Assembly: GCF_019049285.1 (NCBI RefSeq)
Contig: NZ_JAGMUL010000063.1
Span: 34,567 to 98,566, forward strand
DNA length: 64,000 bases
Source: Streptomyces sp. AC550_RSS872
GTDB lineage: Bacteria; Actinomycetota; Actinomycetes; Streptomycetales; Streptomycetaceae
Reading direction: 5' to 3'
Shown: piece by piece, positions 1-7,475 of the stretch
Position numbering within the stretch: position 1 is the stretch's first letter
Layout of the letters: each line of letters starts with the position of its first letter
Program-made: the position numbers and the translations under genes
The notes under the pieces: model-generated
Database searches by the model: none
What the model was told of the DNA's origin: nothing
Seen by the model: the letters and a program-made list of their open reading frames with translations, nothing else

Positions 1-284
1 GTCTGCTTGGTGCCGGGTCCTATGTTCTCCCGCTCGGTGACGATGCGGTCGTCCGGGAAGAGGATGTAGACCTCGGTGACCTTGGAGCCTTTGTTCTCGA
101 TGGCGAGTTCGACGTGCCCGGCCGGGAACTCCTTCTTCGACACCTCGCACTTGTCGTCCGTGGAGGTCACGTTGACGACCCGGTCGCCACCCCCTGAACT
201 GCCCTTCTCGGTGCACCCCGTGACGGCGGTCAGAGCCGCCACGGTGGTGGCGGCGACGACGGCGGAGAGTCTGGCGGGTCGCAT
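1..284 (-). CDS. efeO: EfeO-like iron uptake lipoprotein, N-terminal part
   Basis: The visible 94 residues start with a lipoprotein signal (basic MRPAR, hydrophobic core, lipobox VTGC with Cys24), followed by a glycine/serine linker and a beta-rich stretch with VNVTSTDDKCEV and HVELAIENKGSKVTEVY. That is the cupredoxin-like N-terminal domain found in EfeO proteins, which bind iron for the EfeUOB importer. The imelysin-like (M75) domain expected downstream lies outside the window, so the assignment rests on the N-terminus and on the iron box 53 bases upstream of the start. A stand-alone cupredoxin lipoprotein is the alternative. The neighbouring heme oxygenase has its own iron box, which supports an iron-starvation role. 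Confidence 0.68.
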   Translation of the reverse strand, partial: MRPARLSAVVAATTVAALTAVTGCTEKGSSGGGDRVVNVTSTDDKCEVSKKEFPAGHVELAIENKGSKVTEVYILFPDDRIVTERENIGPGTKQ

Positions 285-336
285 GAAGGCTCCAGGGGAT
301 GGCCGGAAAGTGTGCGTGACGGGTCTCACATGGCAG

Positions 337-355
337 GAAGGTGAGGCTCACCTAA
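337..355. promoter_or_regulatory. Iron box (DmdR/IdeR-type operator) of efeO
   Basis: The 19-bp site GAAGGTGAGGCTCACCTAA resembles the actinobacterial iron-box consensus TTAGGTTAGGCTAACCTAA, including the central GGCT. It lies 53 bases before the efeO start. An iron-loaded DtxR-family repressor (DmdR1 in Streptomyces) is the expected ligand. Confidence 0.72.
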
Positions 356-406
356 CGCACATAAGGATCGCCTAAGTGGCCAAAAACGCCGCCACGAGGG
401 AGTCAA

Positions 407-1171
407 ATGAAAGTCAAAGGTTGCGCCGCGGGGGTCACCAGCACCTCCGACAGCAACCGAGCAGCAACAACGGCGCCCCCGTGGCTCCGTGACGAACTCA
501 CCGCCCGCATGATGTTCAATGCCCCCGTGACTGACTACGACGTCCTCCGCGTCTTCTGCGGACCGACCGGCGGCTACGGCAACGAACTCGGTGTCGTCCG
601 CGAGGGCTCCGTGATCCCCGAGCGGAGCGAGCGGCAGGCGTTCGCCGCGAAACTCGGGTTCAGTGAGACCGTGTTCGTGGACGACCCCGAGCGCGGAGTC
701 ATCGACATCTACACACCGACCCTGCGTCTGCCCTTCGCCGGTCACCCCTGCGTCGGTACGGCCTGGTTGCTCGACGTGCCCGAGCTGGTCACGCCGGCCG
801 GTGTGGTGGGCGCGCGGCAGGACGGGGAGTTCTGCTGGATCGAGGCGCGGGCGGAGTGGGCACCGCCTAGGACCCTCCGCCGGTACGCGACGGCCGCCGA
901 GGTCGACGATCTGGTCGTACCGCCGCCGGGGGAGTGGGTGTACGCGTGGGCGTGGGAGGACGAGGCGGCCGGGCGGGTGCGGGCCCGGGGCTTCCCCGGG
1001 AGGGGTGACGGCATCGAGGAGGACGAGGCCACCGGAGCGGCGGCGCTGCTCCTGACCGATCAGTTGGGCCGCGCCCTGAACATCACCCAGGGCGCGGGCT
1101 CCCAGATCCTCACGGCACCGCAGCCGGGAGGCTGGGTGGAGATCGGCGGCCGGGTGTTCCTGGAACGCTGA
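407..1171 (+). CDS. PhzF family protein (isomerase/epimerase fold)
   Basis: Contains the landmarks of the PhzF/DAPF-fold family: DYDVLRVF at the domain start, GNELGVV (usually GNPLAVV), FAGHPCVGTAWLL (usually GHPTIGTA) and a late DEATGAAALLL (usually DPATGSA). The family includes phenazine isomerase PhzF and many enzymes of unknown substrate. No phenazine genes are nearby, so the substrate is unknown. ATG 407 has a purine-rich GAGGGAG just upstream but adds 34 residues that the family normally lacks. The in-frame ATG at 509 or 512 would begin right before the conserved domain but has no clear ribosome site. The gene sits between two iron-box-controlled genes but has no iron box of its own that I can see. 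Confidence 0.78.
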   Translation: MKVKGCAAGVTSTSDSNRAATTAPPWLRDELTARMMFNAPVTDYDVLRVFCGPTGGYGNELGVVREGSVIPERSERQAFAAKLGFSETVFVDDPERGVIDIYTPTLRLPFAGHPCVGTAWLLDVPELVTPAGVVGARQDGEFCWIEARAEWAPPRTLRRYATAAEVDDLVVPPPGEWVYAWAWEDEAAGRVRARGFPGRGDGIEEDEATGAAALLLTDQLGRALNITQGAGSQILTAPQPGGWVEIGGRVFLER

Positions 1172-1181
1172 CCGGAACCTC

Positions 1182-1838
1182 TCACGCGGACAGCGGGAAC
1201 TCCTCGCCCAGCGCCCGGAACACCGCCGTGTTCAGAGCGAACGCCTTCTTGCACTCCGCCACGATCCGCTGCTTCTCCAGGTCGTCCGCGCGGACCCCGT
1301 CCAGCAGCTCGCGGTAACCCCGCTTGAACGCGGCCGGGTTGGAGATCTCCTCGAAGACGTAGAAGCGGACCCCGTCGCCCTTGCGCGCGAAGCCCCAGGT
1401 CCTCTCCGCCTTGTCGCGGATGATCTGGCCGCCGGAGAGGTCGCCGAGGTAACGGGTGTAGTGGTGGGCGACATAGCCGCCCGGCCAGTCCTCGGCGCAC
1501 TCCCGCACCCGGTCCGCGTAGGCCTGCGTGGCCGGCAGCGCGGACAGTCCCGCGCGCCACCGCGGCCCCCGCAGATGCGCCAGGTCCCGCTCCAGCGACG
1601 CCAGCCGGAGCAGCTCGGGCCGGATGAAGGGTCCGGCCACCGGATCCGAGGCCAGCCGCTCGGCGTCGGCCTCCAGTGCCTCGTACACGAACCACAGCTG
1701 CTCGGTGTACCGCGCGTACGCGTCCACGCCCAGCCGGCCGCCGAGCAGATCGCTCATGAACGTCGAGGTCTCCGCCTCCATGTGCTGCTCGTGGGACGCG
1801 GTGCGGATGACGGTCGCGAAGGAGTCCATGGCACCCAT
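1182..1838 (-). CDS. hmuO: Biliverdin-producing heme oxygenase
   Basis: A 218-residue all-helical protein of normal length for bacterial heme oxygenase, which opens heme to biliverdin, CO and ferrous iron in the cytoplasm. The N-terminus has HEQHMEAE followed by TSTFMSDLLGGRL, matching HmuO around its proximal heme-ligand histidine (His19 here). LGDLSGGQIIRDKAERTW is the glycine-rich distal helix that kinks over heme. Two ATGs are possible (1838 and 1829); neither has a good ribosome site. An iron box sits 4 bases upstream of the first, so the transcript may be leaderless or nearly so. The role is iron recovery from heme under iron limitation. Confidence 0.9.
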   Translation of the reverse strand: MGAMDSFATVIRTASHEQHMEAETSTFMSDLLGGRLGVDAYARYTEQLWFVYEALEADAERLASDPVAGPFIRPELLRLASLERDLAHLRGPRWRAGLSALPATQAYADRVRECAEDWPGGYVAHHYTRYLGDLSGGQIIRDKAERTWGFARKGDGVRFYVFEEISNPAAFKRGYRELLDGVRADDLEKQRIVAECKKAFALNTAVFRALGEEFPLSA

Positions 1839-1842
1839 TTTC

Positions 1843-1861
1843 TGAGGTTAGGCTTACCTAA
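1843..1861. promoter_or_regulatory. Iron box of the heme oxygenase promoter
   Basis: TGAGGTTAGGCTTACCTAA is a near-perfect actinobacterial iron box. It abuts the heme oxygenase start and touches a TTGACT hexamer (minus strand, 1866-1861) that could be the -35. A DmdR/IdeR repressor bound here would block transcription when iron is sufficient. Confidence 0.85.
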
Positions 1862-1900
1862 GTCAATAGGTTTGCCGACGCCGTGTCGGTAAAAGCGTAC

Positions 1901-1932
1901 AAAGAAAACCCGCCCTCCGCAGGGGGCGGGTT
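1901..1932 (-). terminator. Rho-independent terminator of map
   Basis: A 9-bp perfect stem (AACCCGCCC at 1907-1915 with GGGCGGGTT at 1924-1932) is followed on the minus strand by a T-rich run (TTTTCTTT). It lies 15 bases after the map stop codon. Confidence 0.85.
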
Positions 1933-1946
1933 CCGGCGGCGCCCGG

Positions 1947-2804
1947 TCAGGGGAGGGTGAGGATCTCCGCCCCCGTCTCCGTCACCACCAGCGTGTGCTC
2001 GAACTGCGCGGTGCGCCTGCGGTCCTTGGTGACGACCGTCCAGCCGTCGTCCCACATGTCGTACTCGTGCGTCCCCAGCGTCAGCATCGGCTCGATCGTG
2101 AAGGTCATCCCGGGCTGGATCACCGTCGTCGCGTGCGGACTGTCGTAGTGCGGGATGATCAGGCCCGAGTGGAACGACGAGTTAATGCCGTGACCGGTGA
2201 AGTCACGGACCACGCCGTAGCCGAAGCGCTTGGCGTACGACTCGATGACGCGGCCGATGATGTTGATCTGGCGGCCCGGCTTGACCGCCTTGATCGCGCG
2301 GTTCAGGGACTCCCGGGTGCGCTCGACCAGCAGCCGGCTCTCCTCGTCCACCTCGCCGACCGGATACGTGGCGTTGTTGTCGCCGTGCACCCCGCCGATG
2401 TACGCCGTCACGTCGAGGTTGACGATGTCACCGTCGCGCAGCACCGTCGAGTCCGGGATCCCGTGGCAGATCACCTCGTTGACGCTGGTGCACAGGGACT
2501 TGGGGAAGCCGCGGTAGCCGAGCGTGGACGGGTAGGCGCCGTGATCGCACATGTAGTCGTGCGCCACCTTGTCCAGCTCGTCCGTCGTCACACCGGGCGC
2601 GATCAGCTTCGCCGCCTCGGCCATCGCCCGCGCGGCGATACGGCCGGCGACGCGCATCGCCTCGACGGTCTCCGGGGTCTGCACCTCCGGACCCTTGTAC
2701 GGCGTCGGCGCGGGCTTGCCGACGTACTCGGGGCGACGGATGTTTCCGGGCACGGAACGGATGGGGGAGAGCTCCCCTGGGACGAGCAGCGACTGGCCAG
2801 ACAT
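1947..2804 (-). CDS. map: Methionine aminopeptidase type I
   Basis: A 285-residue protein that removes the initiator Met from new polypeptides. The five metal ligands of the pita-bread fold are visible in order: Asp131 (NLDVT), Asp142 (GDNNAT), His205 (FTGHGI), Glu238 (FTIEPM) and Glu269 (AQFEHT), with the substrate-contacting His114 (VICHGI). About 40 residues precede the catalytic domain, as in other actinobacterial type I enzymes with an N-terminal extension rich in proline. The chosen ATG is 7 bases downstream of a TAGACT hexamer with no ribosome site between, which suggests leaderless translation. Streptomyces usually has a second map near the ribosomal protein genes; this would be the extra copy. 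Confidence 0.95.
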   Translation of the reverse strand: MSGQSLLVPGELSPIRSVPGNIRRPEYVGKPAPTPYKGPEVQTPETVEAMRVAGRIAARAMAEAAKLIAPGVTTDELDKVAHDYMCDHGAYPSTLGYRGFPKSLCTSVNEVICHGIPDSTVLRDGDIVNLDVTAYIGGVHGDNNATYPVGEVDEESRLLVERTRESLNRAIKAVKPGRQINIIGRVIESYAKRFGYGVVRDFTGHGINSSFHSGLIIPHYDSPHATTVIQPGMTFTIEPMLTLGTHEYDMWDDGWTVVTKDRRRTAQFEHTLVVTETGAEILTLP

Positions 2805-2817
2805 GCAAGCGAGTCTA
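2805..2817 (-). promoter_or_regulatory. Leaderless promoter of map (-10 TAGACT)
   Basis: On the minus strand TAGACT (2817-2812) is followed by exactly 7 bases and then the ATG of map. This is the arrangement seen at actinobacterial leaderless genes, where the A of the start codon is the transcription start. No Shine-Dalgarno sequence could fit. Confidence 0.6.
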
Positions 2818-2862
2818 ACCAGCGGGCATGGGGGAACATGTCGGTGGCGAGAGGAGCCGGAC

Positions 2863-3093
2863 ATGGCCTTGTTCAAGAAGCGCACGGTCGGCAAGCCGGG
2901 CGAGTGGTACTACTGCCTCGTCCACAAGAAGGTCGAGGAGGGGCCGGAGTGCCCCGCCAAGGACCGCTTCGGGCCGTACGCCAGCCGGCAGGAGGCCCAG
3001 CAGGCGATGGACCTCGCGCGCGAGCGCAACCTGGAGTGGGAGAACGACCCCCGGTGGCACGACGCCCCGGCCGGGCCGAGGGAAGACGACTGA
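2863..3093 (+). CDS. Small conserved hypothetical protein, SPOR-like
   Basis: A 76-residue soluble protein starting MALFKKRTVGK, with GAGAGGAG 7 bases before the ATG. It has no signal peptide or membrane segment. The middle has WYYCLVHKKVEEGPECPAKDRFGPYASR followed by QEAQQAMDLARERN. The FGPYASRQEAQQAMDLA pattern (aromatic-glycine-proline turn, then a helix carrying out the indexing of A/E residues) resembles one SPOR repeat, a fold that binds peptidoglycan, though an intracellular protein would not see that ligand. Two cysteines could hold a small zinc or disulfide element. It is divergent from map and its function is unknown. Confidence 0.72.
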   Translation: MALFKKRTVGKPGEWYYCLVHKKVEEGPECPAKDRFGPYASRQEAQQAMDLARERNLEWENDPRWHDAPAGPREDD

Positions 3094-3105
3094 GCGGCCT
3101 CCTGA

Positions 3106-4398
3106 TCACCCCTCGGCGGGCGTCGGTGCGGCCGCTGCCGCCGCCCGCTGCTCCCGCAGCCGTACCGCGTGCTCGTTCGTCCGCGCGTCGTACGTCATGA
3201 GCTTCGGCAGACACAGCGCCAGCAGCCCCACCGCGCCCACGCACAGCAGCCCGCCCGACCAGACCGACGTCCGTACGCCACGCCAGGCGGCGACGCCGCC
3301 CACGTAGGTCTGGCCGAGCTGCGGGCCCACCGAGTACGACAGCAGCTCGATCCCGGCGAGCCGGCCGCGCAGCTCGTCCGGGATCGTCTGGTTCCACATC
3401 ACCCCGCGGAAGATGCCGCTGACCATGTCGGCCGCGCCGCCGACGGTCAGGAACAGCAGCACCAGCCACACGTTCCCGGAGACACCGGCCGCCGCGATGG
3501 CCAGGCCCCACAGCGCGGCCGACACGACGACGGCCCTCCCGTGCCGGTGCACCCGCGAGGTCCAGCCGCTGGTCAGGCTCACCAGCATCGCGCCGGCCGG
3601 GACGGAGGCGTACATGAGACCGAGCGCCCAGGGAGCGTTCAACTCGTCCGCGAGGAAGGGCAGTACGGCGAGCGGCATCGCGAAGAGCATCGCCGCGATG
3701 TCGATGACGTAGGTGCCGAGGAGCTCCTTGCGGCTCCAGGCGTAGCGGGCGCCCTCGGCGATGGCCCTCAATGACGGCTTCGCGGCCTCGTGAGAGGCGG
3801 GGGAGGGGGCGAGGCCGACGACGAACAGGACGGACACGACGAAGGTCAGCAGGTCCGCGCCGTACGCCCAGCCGAGCCCCGCGTACGCGACGACCACGCC
3901 GGCCAGGGCCGGGCCCGCGACGCCGCCGACCTGCCAGCGCAGCGCGTTGAGCGAGGCGGCGGCCGGGAGGTGGTCATGGGCCACGATGCGGGGCAACAGC
4001 GCGTCCAGGGCGGGGCGTTGGACCGAGACCAGCGCGGAGGACAGGGCGGCGACGACGTACAGCGGCCAGATGGCGGGGCTCGGCAGCAGCGCGTTGACCA
4101 GCAGCGCCGCGCTCAGCACCGCCTGCCCGGCCTCCGTCCACACGATCAGCTTCCGCTTGTCCAACGCGTCGGCGAGCGCACCCCCGTACAGCCCGAACAC
4201 GATCAACGGCACCAACTCCACGGCCCCGATCGCCCCGACCGCCGCCGCGGACCCCGTCAGCTCCTTGATCTGCACCGGCAGCGCGACGAAGGTCAGGAAG
4301 CTGCCGAAGGAGGACACGAGCCCCGCCAGCCACAACTTGCGAAAGTCGACGGACGCCCGCCAGGGGGTGAGGTCGGGGAGTACGGCACGGAGGTTCAC
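3106..4398 (-). CDS. MFS transporter (drug efflux-like, 12 TM)
   Basis: About 430 residues with around twelve hydrophobic segments. LWLAGLVSSFGSFLTFVALPVQIKEL opens the first helix, and GLYGGALADALDKRKLIVWTEAGQA is the loop 2-3 MFS signature (GxLaDrxxrr type). It looks like the macrolide-efflux or enterobactin-exporter (MefA/EntS-like) branch that often has a FRKLW start. Substrate unknown. A GTG at 4398 begins immediately before the conserved RAVLPDLTPWRASVDFRKLW; it has no obvious ribosome site. Upstream codons run into a dispersed intergenic repeat and are not believed to be coding. The C-terminal tail is alanine-rich. Confidence 0.8.
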   Translation of the reverse strand: MNLRAVLPDLTPWRASVDFRKLWLAGLVSSFGSFLTFVALPVQIKELTGSAAAVGAIGAVELVPLIVFGLYGGALADALDKRKLIVWTEAGQAVLSAALLVNALLPSPAIWPLYVVAALSSALVSVQRPALDALLPRIVAHDHLPAAASLNALRWQVGGVAGPALAGVVVAYAGLGWAYGADLLTFVVSVLFVVGLAPSPASHEAAKPSLRAIAEGARYAWSRKELLGTYVIDIAAMLFAMPLAVLPFLADELNAPWALGLMYASVPAGAMLVSLTSGWTSRVHRHGRAVVVSAALWGLAIAAAGVSGNVWLVLLFLTVGGAADMVSGIFRGVMWNQTIPDELRGRLAGIELLSYSVGPQLGQTYVGGVAAWRGVRTSVWSGGLLCVGAVGLLALCLPKLMTYDARTNEHAVRLREQRAAAAAAPTPAEG

Positions 4399-4475
4399 GA
4401 GGGGCCATGGTCGAGGCGGGTTGTCAGCGGGGCAACTGGATTTTCGAGTGGGGTTCAAGTGGCGTGAGGGCAACG

Positions 4476-4534
4476 CCCCAGGGGCGCGGGGCTGTATCGA
4501 TGTGCGGCTCCGCCGCGTGGGCGCGACCAGCCAC
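4476..4534 (+). repeat. Dispersed intergenic repeat, copy A
   Basis: One of four copies of a roughly 57-bp GC-rich sequence. Landmarks in order are CCCAGGGGCGCGGGGCTGTA, TCGATGTGCGGCTCCGCCGC and GTGGGCGCGACCAGCC. The inner GCGGCTCCGCCGC is self-complementary and could fold. It sits just upstream of the MFS gene, between it and the SIS-like gene. Confidence 0.8.
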
Positions 4535-4585
4535 ACACAACCCGCACCGGCCGGACGACAAGAAACCACCCCCTCATCCGGCGTA

Positions 4586-5188
4586 CTACCACCGCGGCGG
4601 TGGCGGCGCCGTCAAAGACTCCGCCAGCCTGGACAGACGGTCCCGAAACCGCCCCCGCCCCCGCCCGGAGGGCACCGCGTTCTCGCCGGCGGCCGCGCTC
4701 ACCAGATGCTGCACGGTGTCCAGGTCCAGCTCCCCGCCCTGCGGCACGGCCAGTGCCTCGTGGGCCATGGTCGTCAGCTCCCCCTCGCCGGTGCCGAGGG
4801 CCAACACCGTCGCGCCGGCCCGTCGGACGTCGTGCACCCGCTCCAGGAGCGGCGCCCCGGGCTCGTCCGGCGACACCACCAGCAGGGTCTCCCCATGCCG
4901 TGCCGCGGCCAACCGGCCCAGGCCGACCGCCAGATGGGCCGGATCCGAGGCGCGCGCGGCATGCCGCACGAGTGTCGGGGCCAGCTCCGGCGTCCCCGAC
5001 CACGCGGCCTCGTCCACCAGGTGGGCCGCCAGATGCCACGGCTCGTACTCCGGCGTCCCGACCAGCAGCAGCCCGCCCCCGTGCGCCACCGCGGACGCCC
5101 GCAGCGCCCCCGCGAACCGCCGGGTGGCCCCCAACCACTCGGTTCCGGCGAGTACTTCGCGCAACAACGCGACCCGTACGGCATCCAT
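4586..5188 (-). CDS. SIS-like phosphosugar-binding-fold hypothetical protein
   Basis: 200 residues starting MDAVRVALLREVLAGTEW. No signal peptide or membrane helix. LLLVGTPEYEPWHLAAHLVDEAAWSG, ETLLVVSPDEPGAPLLERV, AGATVLALGTGEGELTTMAHEALAVP resembles the alternating strand-loop-helix pattern of SIS domains, including the final LTTMAHEALAVP, which in SIS proteins follows the strand that contacts the sugar phosphate. The usual serine-rich SGxS/T phosphate loop is not evident, so it may not be an enzyme. The last 30 residues are basic and proline-rich. It is divergent from the sialidase across an inverted-repeat element. Function unknown; a regulatory or structural SIS relative is the best guess. 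Confidence 0.65.
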   Translation of the reverse strand: MDAVRVALLREVLAGTEWLGATRRFAGALRASAVAHGGGLLLVGTPEYEPWHLAAHLVDEAAWSGTPELAPTLVRHAARASDPAHLAVGLGRLAAARHGETLLVVSPDEPGAPLLERVHDVRRAGATVLALGTGEGELTTMAHEALAVPQGGELDLDTVQHLVSAAAGENAVPSGRGRGRFRDRLSRLAESLTAPPPPRW

Positions 5189-5205
5189 GCGACCGCATCC
5201 TGCCA

Positions 5206-5290
5206 CAGGGCCTGTTCTGAGTCCCCCGCCTGCGCCCCGACGCCCGGCCCGCGCTCCGCGCGGACGACGGGGAACTCGGAACAGGCCCTG
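5206..5290. repeat. Inverted-repeat (MITE-like) element M1
   Basis: 85 bp bounded by 23-bp imperfect terminal inverted repeats (21 matches), CAGGGCCTGTTCTGAGTCCC at the left and the complement of CAGGGCCTGTTCCGAGTTCC at the right. It carries no coding sequence and lies between the divergent SIS-like and sialidase genes. The ends resemble those of elements at 10510, 17057 and 48986. Confidence 0.6.
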
Positions 5291-5378
5291 GCCGACCACT
5301 CGTGACCGGGAGTTCACCGCGAATTCGCCCGGCACGGGGAAGCAGTGGGCCCCGGCGGCCATGGCGAGGAGTCCGACG

Positions 5379-6452
5379 ATGACCGAGACCACTGTTCCCT
5401 TCCGTGCAGGTCAGGAGGGGTATGCCTCGTTCCGTATCCCGGCCGTCGTCGCCGGCGGTGCGGGCACGGTGCTCGCCTTCTGCGAGGGCCGGGTCGAGTC
5501 CGCCGCCGACCACGGGCACATCGACATCGTGCTGAAGCGGTCCACGGACGGCGGCCGCACCTGGGGCCCGCTCGCGGTGGTCGCCGACAACGGCCGGCAC
5601 CTCGCCGGCAACCCCGCCCCCGTAGTCCTCGACACCGGCCGCATCCTGCTCGTCCACGTCCGCAACCACGCCGGCGCCACCGAGGCCGCCATCCTGCGCG
5701 GCGAGGTCAGCGACGCCGACGGCCGCCGGATCTGGGTGCGGTACAGCGACGACGACGGCGTCACCTGGTCGAGCCCGAAGGAGATCACCGCGCAGGTGAA
5801 GCGGCCGGGCTGGCGCTGGTACGCCACCACCCCCGGCCACGCCATCCAGCTGAGCACCGGCCGGATCGTCGTCCCCGCCAACCACACGATCCCGCCCACC
5901 CCCGGCGACATCGGCAACGAGGCCAAGTACAACAGCGGCCACTGCTTGCTCAGCGACGACCGGGGCGCCACCTGGCGCATCGGCTACGTCGACGAGAACA
6001 CCGACGGCTGCATCAACGTCAACGAGACCACCGCCGCCGAACTCCCCGACGGCCGCGTCTACTTCAACACCCGCAACGACTCCCCGTCCCCCGGCAACCG
6101 TGCCGACGCCCACTCCGCCGACGGCGGCGCGACCCTGGTGAAGCCCTTCCGCCCGCAGGCCGGCCTGTCCGCCCCCGTCTGTGAGGGCAGCGTCCTCCAG
6201 CTCCGCGACCCCGACGTCCTGCTCTTCTCCGGCCCCGCCGACCCGGCCGCCCGCGCCCTGATGACCATCCGCGCCTCCACCGACGGCGGCCTCACCTGGC
6301 GGTCCGCGCACACGGTGGACGGGCTGCCCGCCGCGTACTCGGACCTCGTACGGATCGACGGCGCGACGGTCGGACTCCTCTACGAGACCGGCGACTTCAG
6401 CGCGTACGAGACCATCGCCTTCCGGCGGGTACCCGTGACGGACCTCACCTGA
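5379..6452 (+). CDS. Exo-alpha-sialidase (GH33-type), no signal peptide
   Basis: 357 residues forming a six-bladed propeller. FRIP is at 18-21 (its Arg is the first of the sialidase carboxylate-binding triad), and Asp boxes SxDxGxTW are at 55-62, 123-130, 192-199 and 300-307, with a degenerate one at 246-252. Sialidases release terminal sialic acid from glycans. NVNETTAAELPDGRVYFNTR carries a Glu and the second Arg region, and GLLYETG near the end carries the Tyr/Glu expected of the nucleophile pair. There is no secretion signal: ATG 5379 follows GCGAGGAG by 7 bases and the protein begins MTETTVPFRAGQ. It is therefore either cytoplasmic or exported by another route. A short 7-bp hairpin (6454-6470) follows the stop. 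Confidence 0.87.
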   Translation: MTETTVPFRAGQEGYASFRIPAVVAGGAGTVLAFCEGRVESAADHGHIDIVLKRSTDGGRTWGPLAVVADNGRHLAGNPAPVVLDTGRILLVHVRNHAGATEAAILRGEVSDADGRRIWVRYSDDDGVTWSSPKEITAQVKRPGWRWYATTPGHAIQLSTGRIVVPANHTIPPTPGDIGNEAKYNSGHCLLSDDRGATWRIGYVDENTDGCINVNETTAAELPDGRVYFNTRNDSPSPGNRADAHSADGGATLVKPFRPQAGLSAPVCEGSVLQLRDPDVLLFSGPADPAARALMTIRASTDGGLTWRSAHTVDGLPAAYSDLVRIDGATVGLLYETGDFSAYETIAFRRVPVTDLT

Positions 6453-6504
6453 GCCCTGCCGGAGGCAGGGTCGGCCGACGAGTCCGCCCACGTAAAGTCG
6501 GCCC

Positions 6505-7230
6505 ATGACCTCTACCGACAGTGCACAGCAGTCCGCCGGGGCCCCCGCGAAGGCCCCGGCCAAGGACCCCTGGGACCTCCCCGACGTCTCCGGGCTGGTC
6601 GTCGGCGTGCTCGGCGGGACCGGGCCGCAGGGCAAGGGCCTCGCCTACCGGCTCGCCAAGGCCGGACAGAAGGTGATCATCGGTTCGCGGGCGGCCGACC
6701 GCGCCCAGGCCGCCGCCGACGAGCTCGGGCACGGCGTCGAGGGCGCCGACAACGCCGAGTGCGCGCGCCGCAGCGACATCGTGATCGTCGCCGTGCCGTG
6801 GGAGGGCCACGGCAAGACGCTGGAGTCCCTGCGCGAGGAGCTGGCCGGCAAGCTGGTCGTCGACTGCGTCAACCCGCTCGGCTTCGACAAGAAGGGCGCC
6901 TACGCGCTCAAGCCGGAGGAGGGCAGCGCCGCCGAGCAGGCCGCCGCCCTGCTGCCGGACTCGCGGGTCACGGCGGCCTTCCACCATCTGTCGGCGGTGC
7001 TGTTGCGGGACCCGGAGATCGACGAGATCGACACCGATGTGATGGTGCTCGGGGAGGTGCGGGCGGACGTGGAGATCGTCCAGGCCCTGGCCGGACGTAT
7101 CCCCGGCATGCGCGGCATCTTCTCGGGACGGCTGCGCAACGCCCACCAGGTGGAGTCGCTGGTGGCGAACCTGATCTCGGTGAACCGGCGCTACAAGGCG
7201 CACGCGGGGCTGCGCGTCACGGACGTGTGA
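6505..7230 (+). CDS. npdG: F420H2:NADP+ oxidoreductase (NADPH-dependent F420 reductase)
   Basis: 241 residues. After a 30-residue Ala/Pro-rich lead comes VVGVLGGTGPQGKGLAYRLA, the Rossmann loop typical of Fno/NpdG, then IIGSRAADRA, whose Ser-Arg pair selects NADP. AFHHLSAVLL and the C-terminal GRLRNAHQVESLVANLISVNRRYKAHAGLRVTD complete the family pattern. The enzyme moves hydride between cofactor F420 and NADP and supplies reduced F420 to reductases such as the PPOX-class enzyme at 28.1-28.6 kb. A perfect 11-bp hairpin follows the stop. Identification is firm; direction in vivo is inferred from actinobacterial relatives. Confidence 0.93.
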   Translation: MTSTDSAQQSAGAPAKAPAKDPWDLPDVSGLVVGVLGGTGPQGKGLAYRLAKAGQKVIIGSRAADRAQAAADELGHGVEGADNAECARRSDIVIVAVPWEGHGKTLESLREELAGKLVVDCVNPLGFDKKGAYALKPEEGSAAEQAAALLPDSRVTAAFHHLSAVLLRDPEIDEIDTDVMVLGEVRADVEIVQALAGRIPGMRGIFSGRLRNAHQVESLVANLISVNRRYKAHAGLRVTDV

Positions 7231-7235
7231 GGGAT

Positions 7236-7267
7236 GGGGGACACTGGTCGCCGTAGCAGTGTCCCCC
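7236..7267. terminator. Hairpin between npdG and the small membrane protein
   Basis: GGGGGACACTG pairs perfectly with CAGTGTCCCCC across a 10-base loop. No T-run follows; the next bases are the ribosome site GAAGGAG of the downstream gene, so it could terminate npdG transcripts or influence translation of the next gene. Confidence 0.55.
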
Positions 7268-7283
7268 GAAGGAGCCGACCGAA

Positions 7284-7469
7284 ATGCCCCGCCTCGCCAT
7301 CTACGCCCTGATCGTCTGTCTTCTCTCCGTGGCCGCGGCGGTCGTGTCCTTCGCGCAGGGCAGCTTTCTGGGGGTCATCTGGGTGCTGCTGGCCGGGCTG
7401 TCGTCGAACATGACCTGGTACTACGTCAAGCGAGGCCGGGACGCCCGGAACGGTTCCGCGACCGGTTGA
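7284..7469 (+). CDS. Small two-helix membrane protein
   Basis: 61 residues: MPRLAIYALIVCLLSVAAAVVSFA forms the first membrane helix, then a short FAQGSF turn and a second helix IWVLLAGLSSNMTWYYV, ending in a basic tail KRGRDARNGSATG. Start chosen because GAAGGAG (7268-7274) stands 9 bases upstream. It follows npdG in the same direction with a hairpin between, and converges on the protease gene. Small proteins of this type are common in Streptomyces; nothing in the sequence indicates a function. Confidence 0.75.
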   Translation: MPRLAIYALIVCLLSVAAAVVSFAQGSFLGVIWVLLAGLSSNMTWYYVKRGRDARNGSATG

Positions 7470-7475
7470 CCGAGG

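Noticed and set aside
407..508. The first 34 codons of the PhzF-like gene as certain coding sequence
   Set aside because: A purine-rich ribosome site supports ATG 407, but the family normally starts near codon 35, so I keep it only as an uncertain start.
4407..5378. N-terminal extension of the sialidase frame back to 4407
   Set aside because: It runs through a repeat, overlaps the minus-strand SIS-like gene and element M1, and the strong ribosome site is before ATG 5379.
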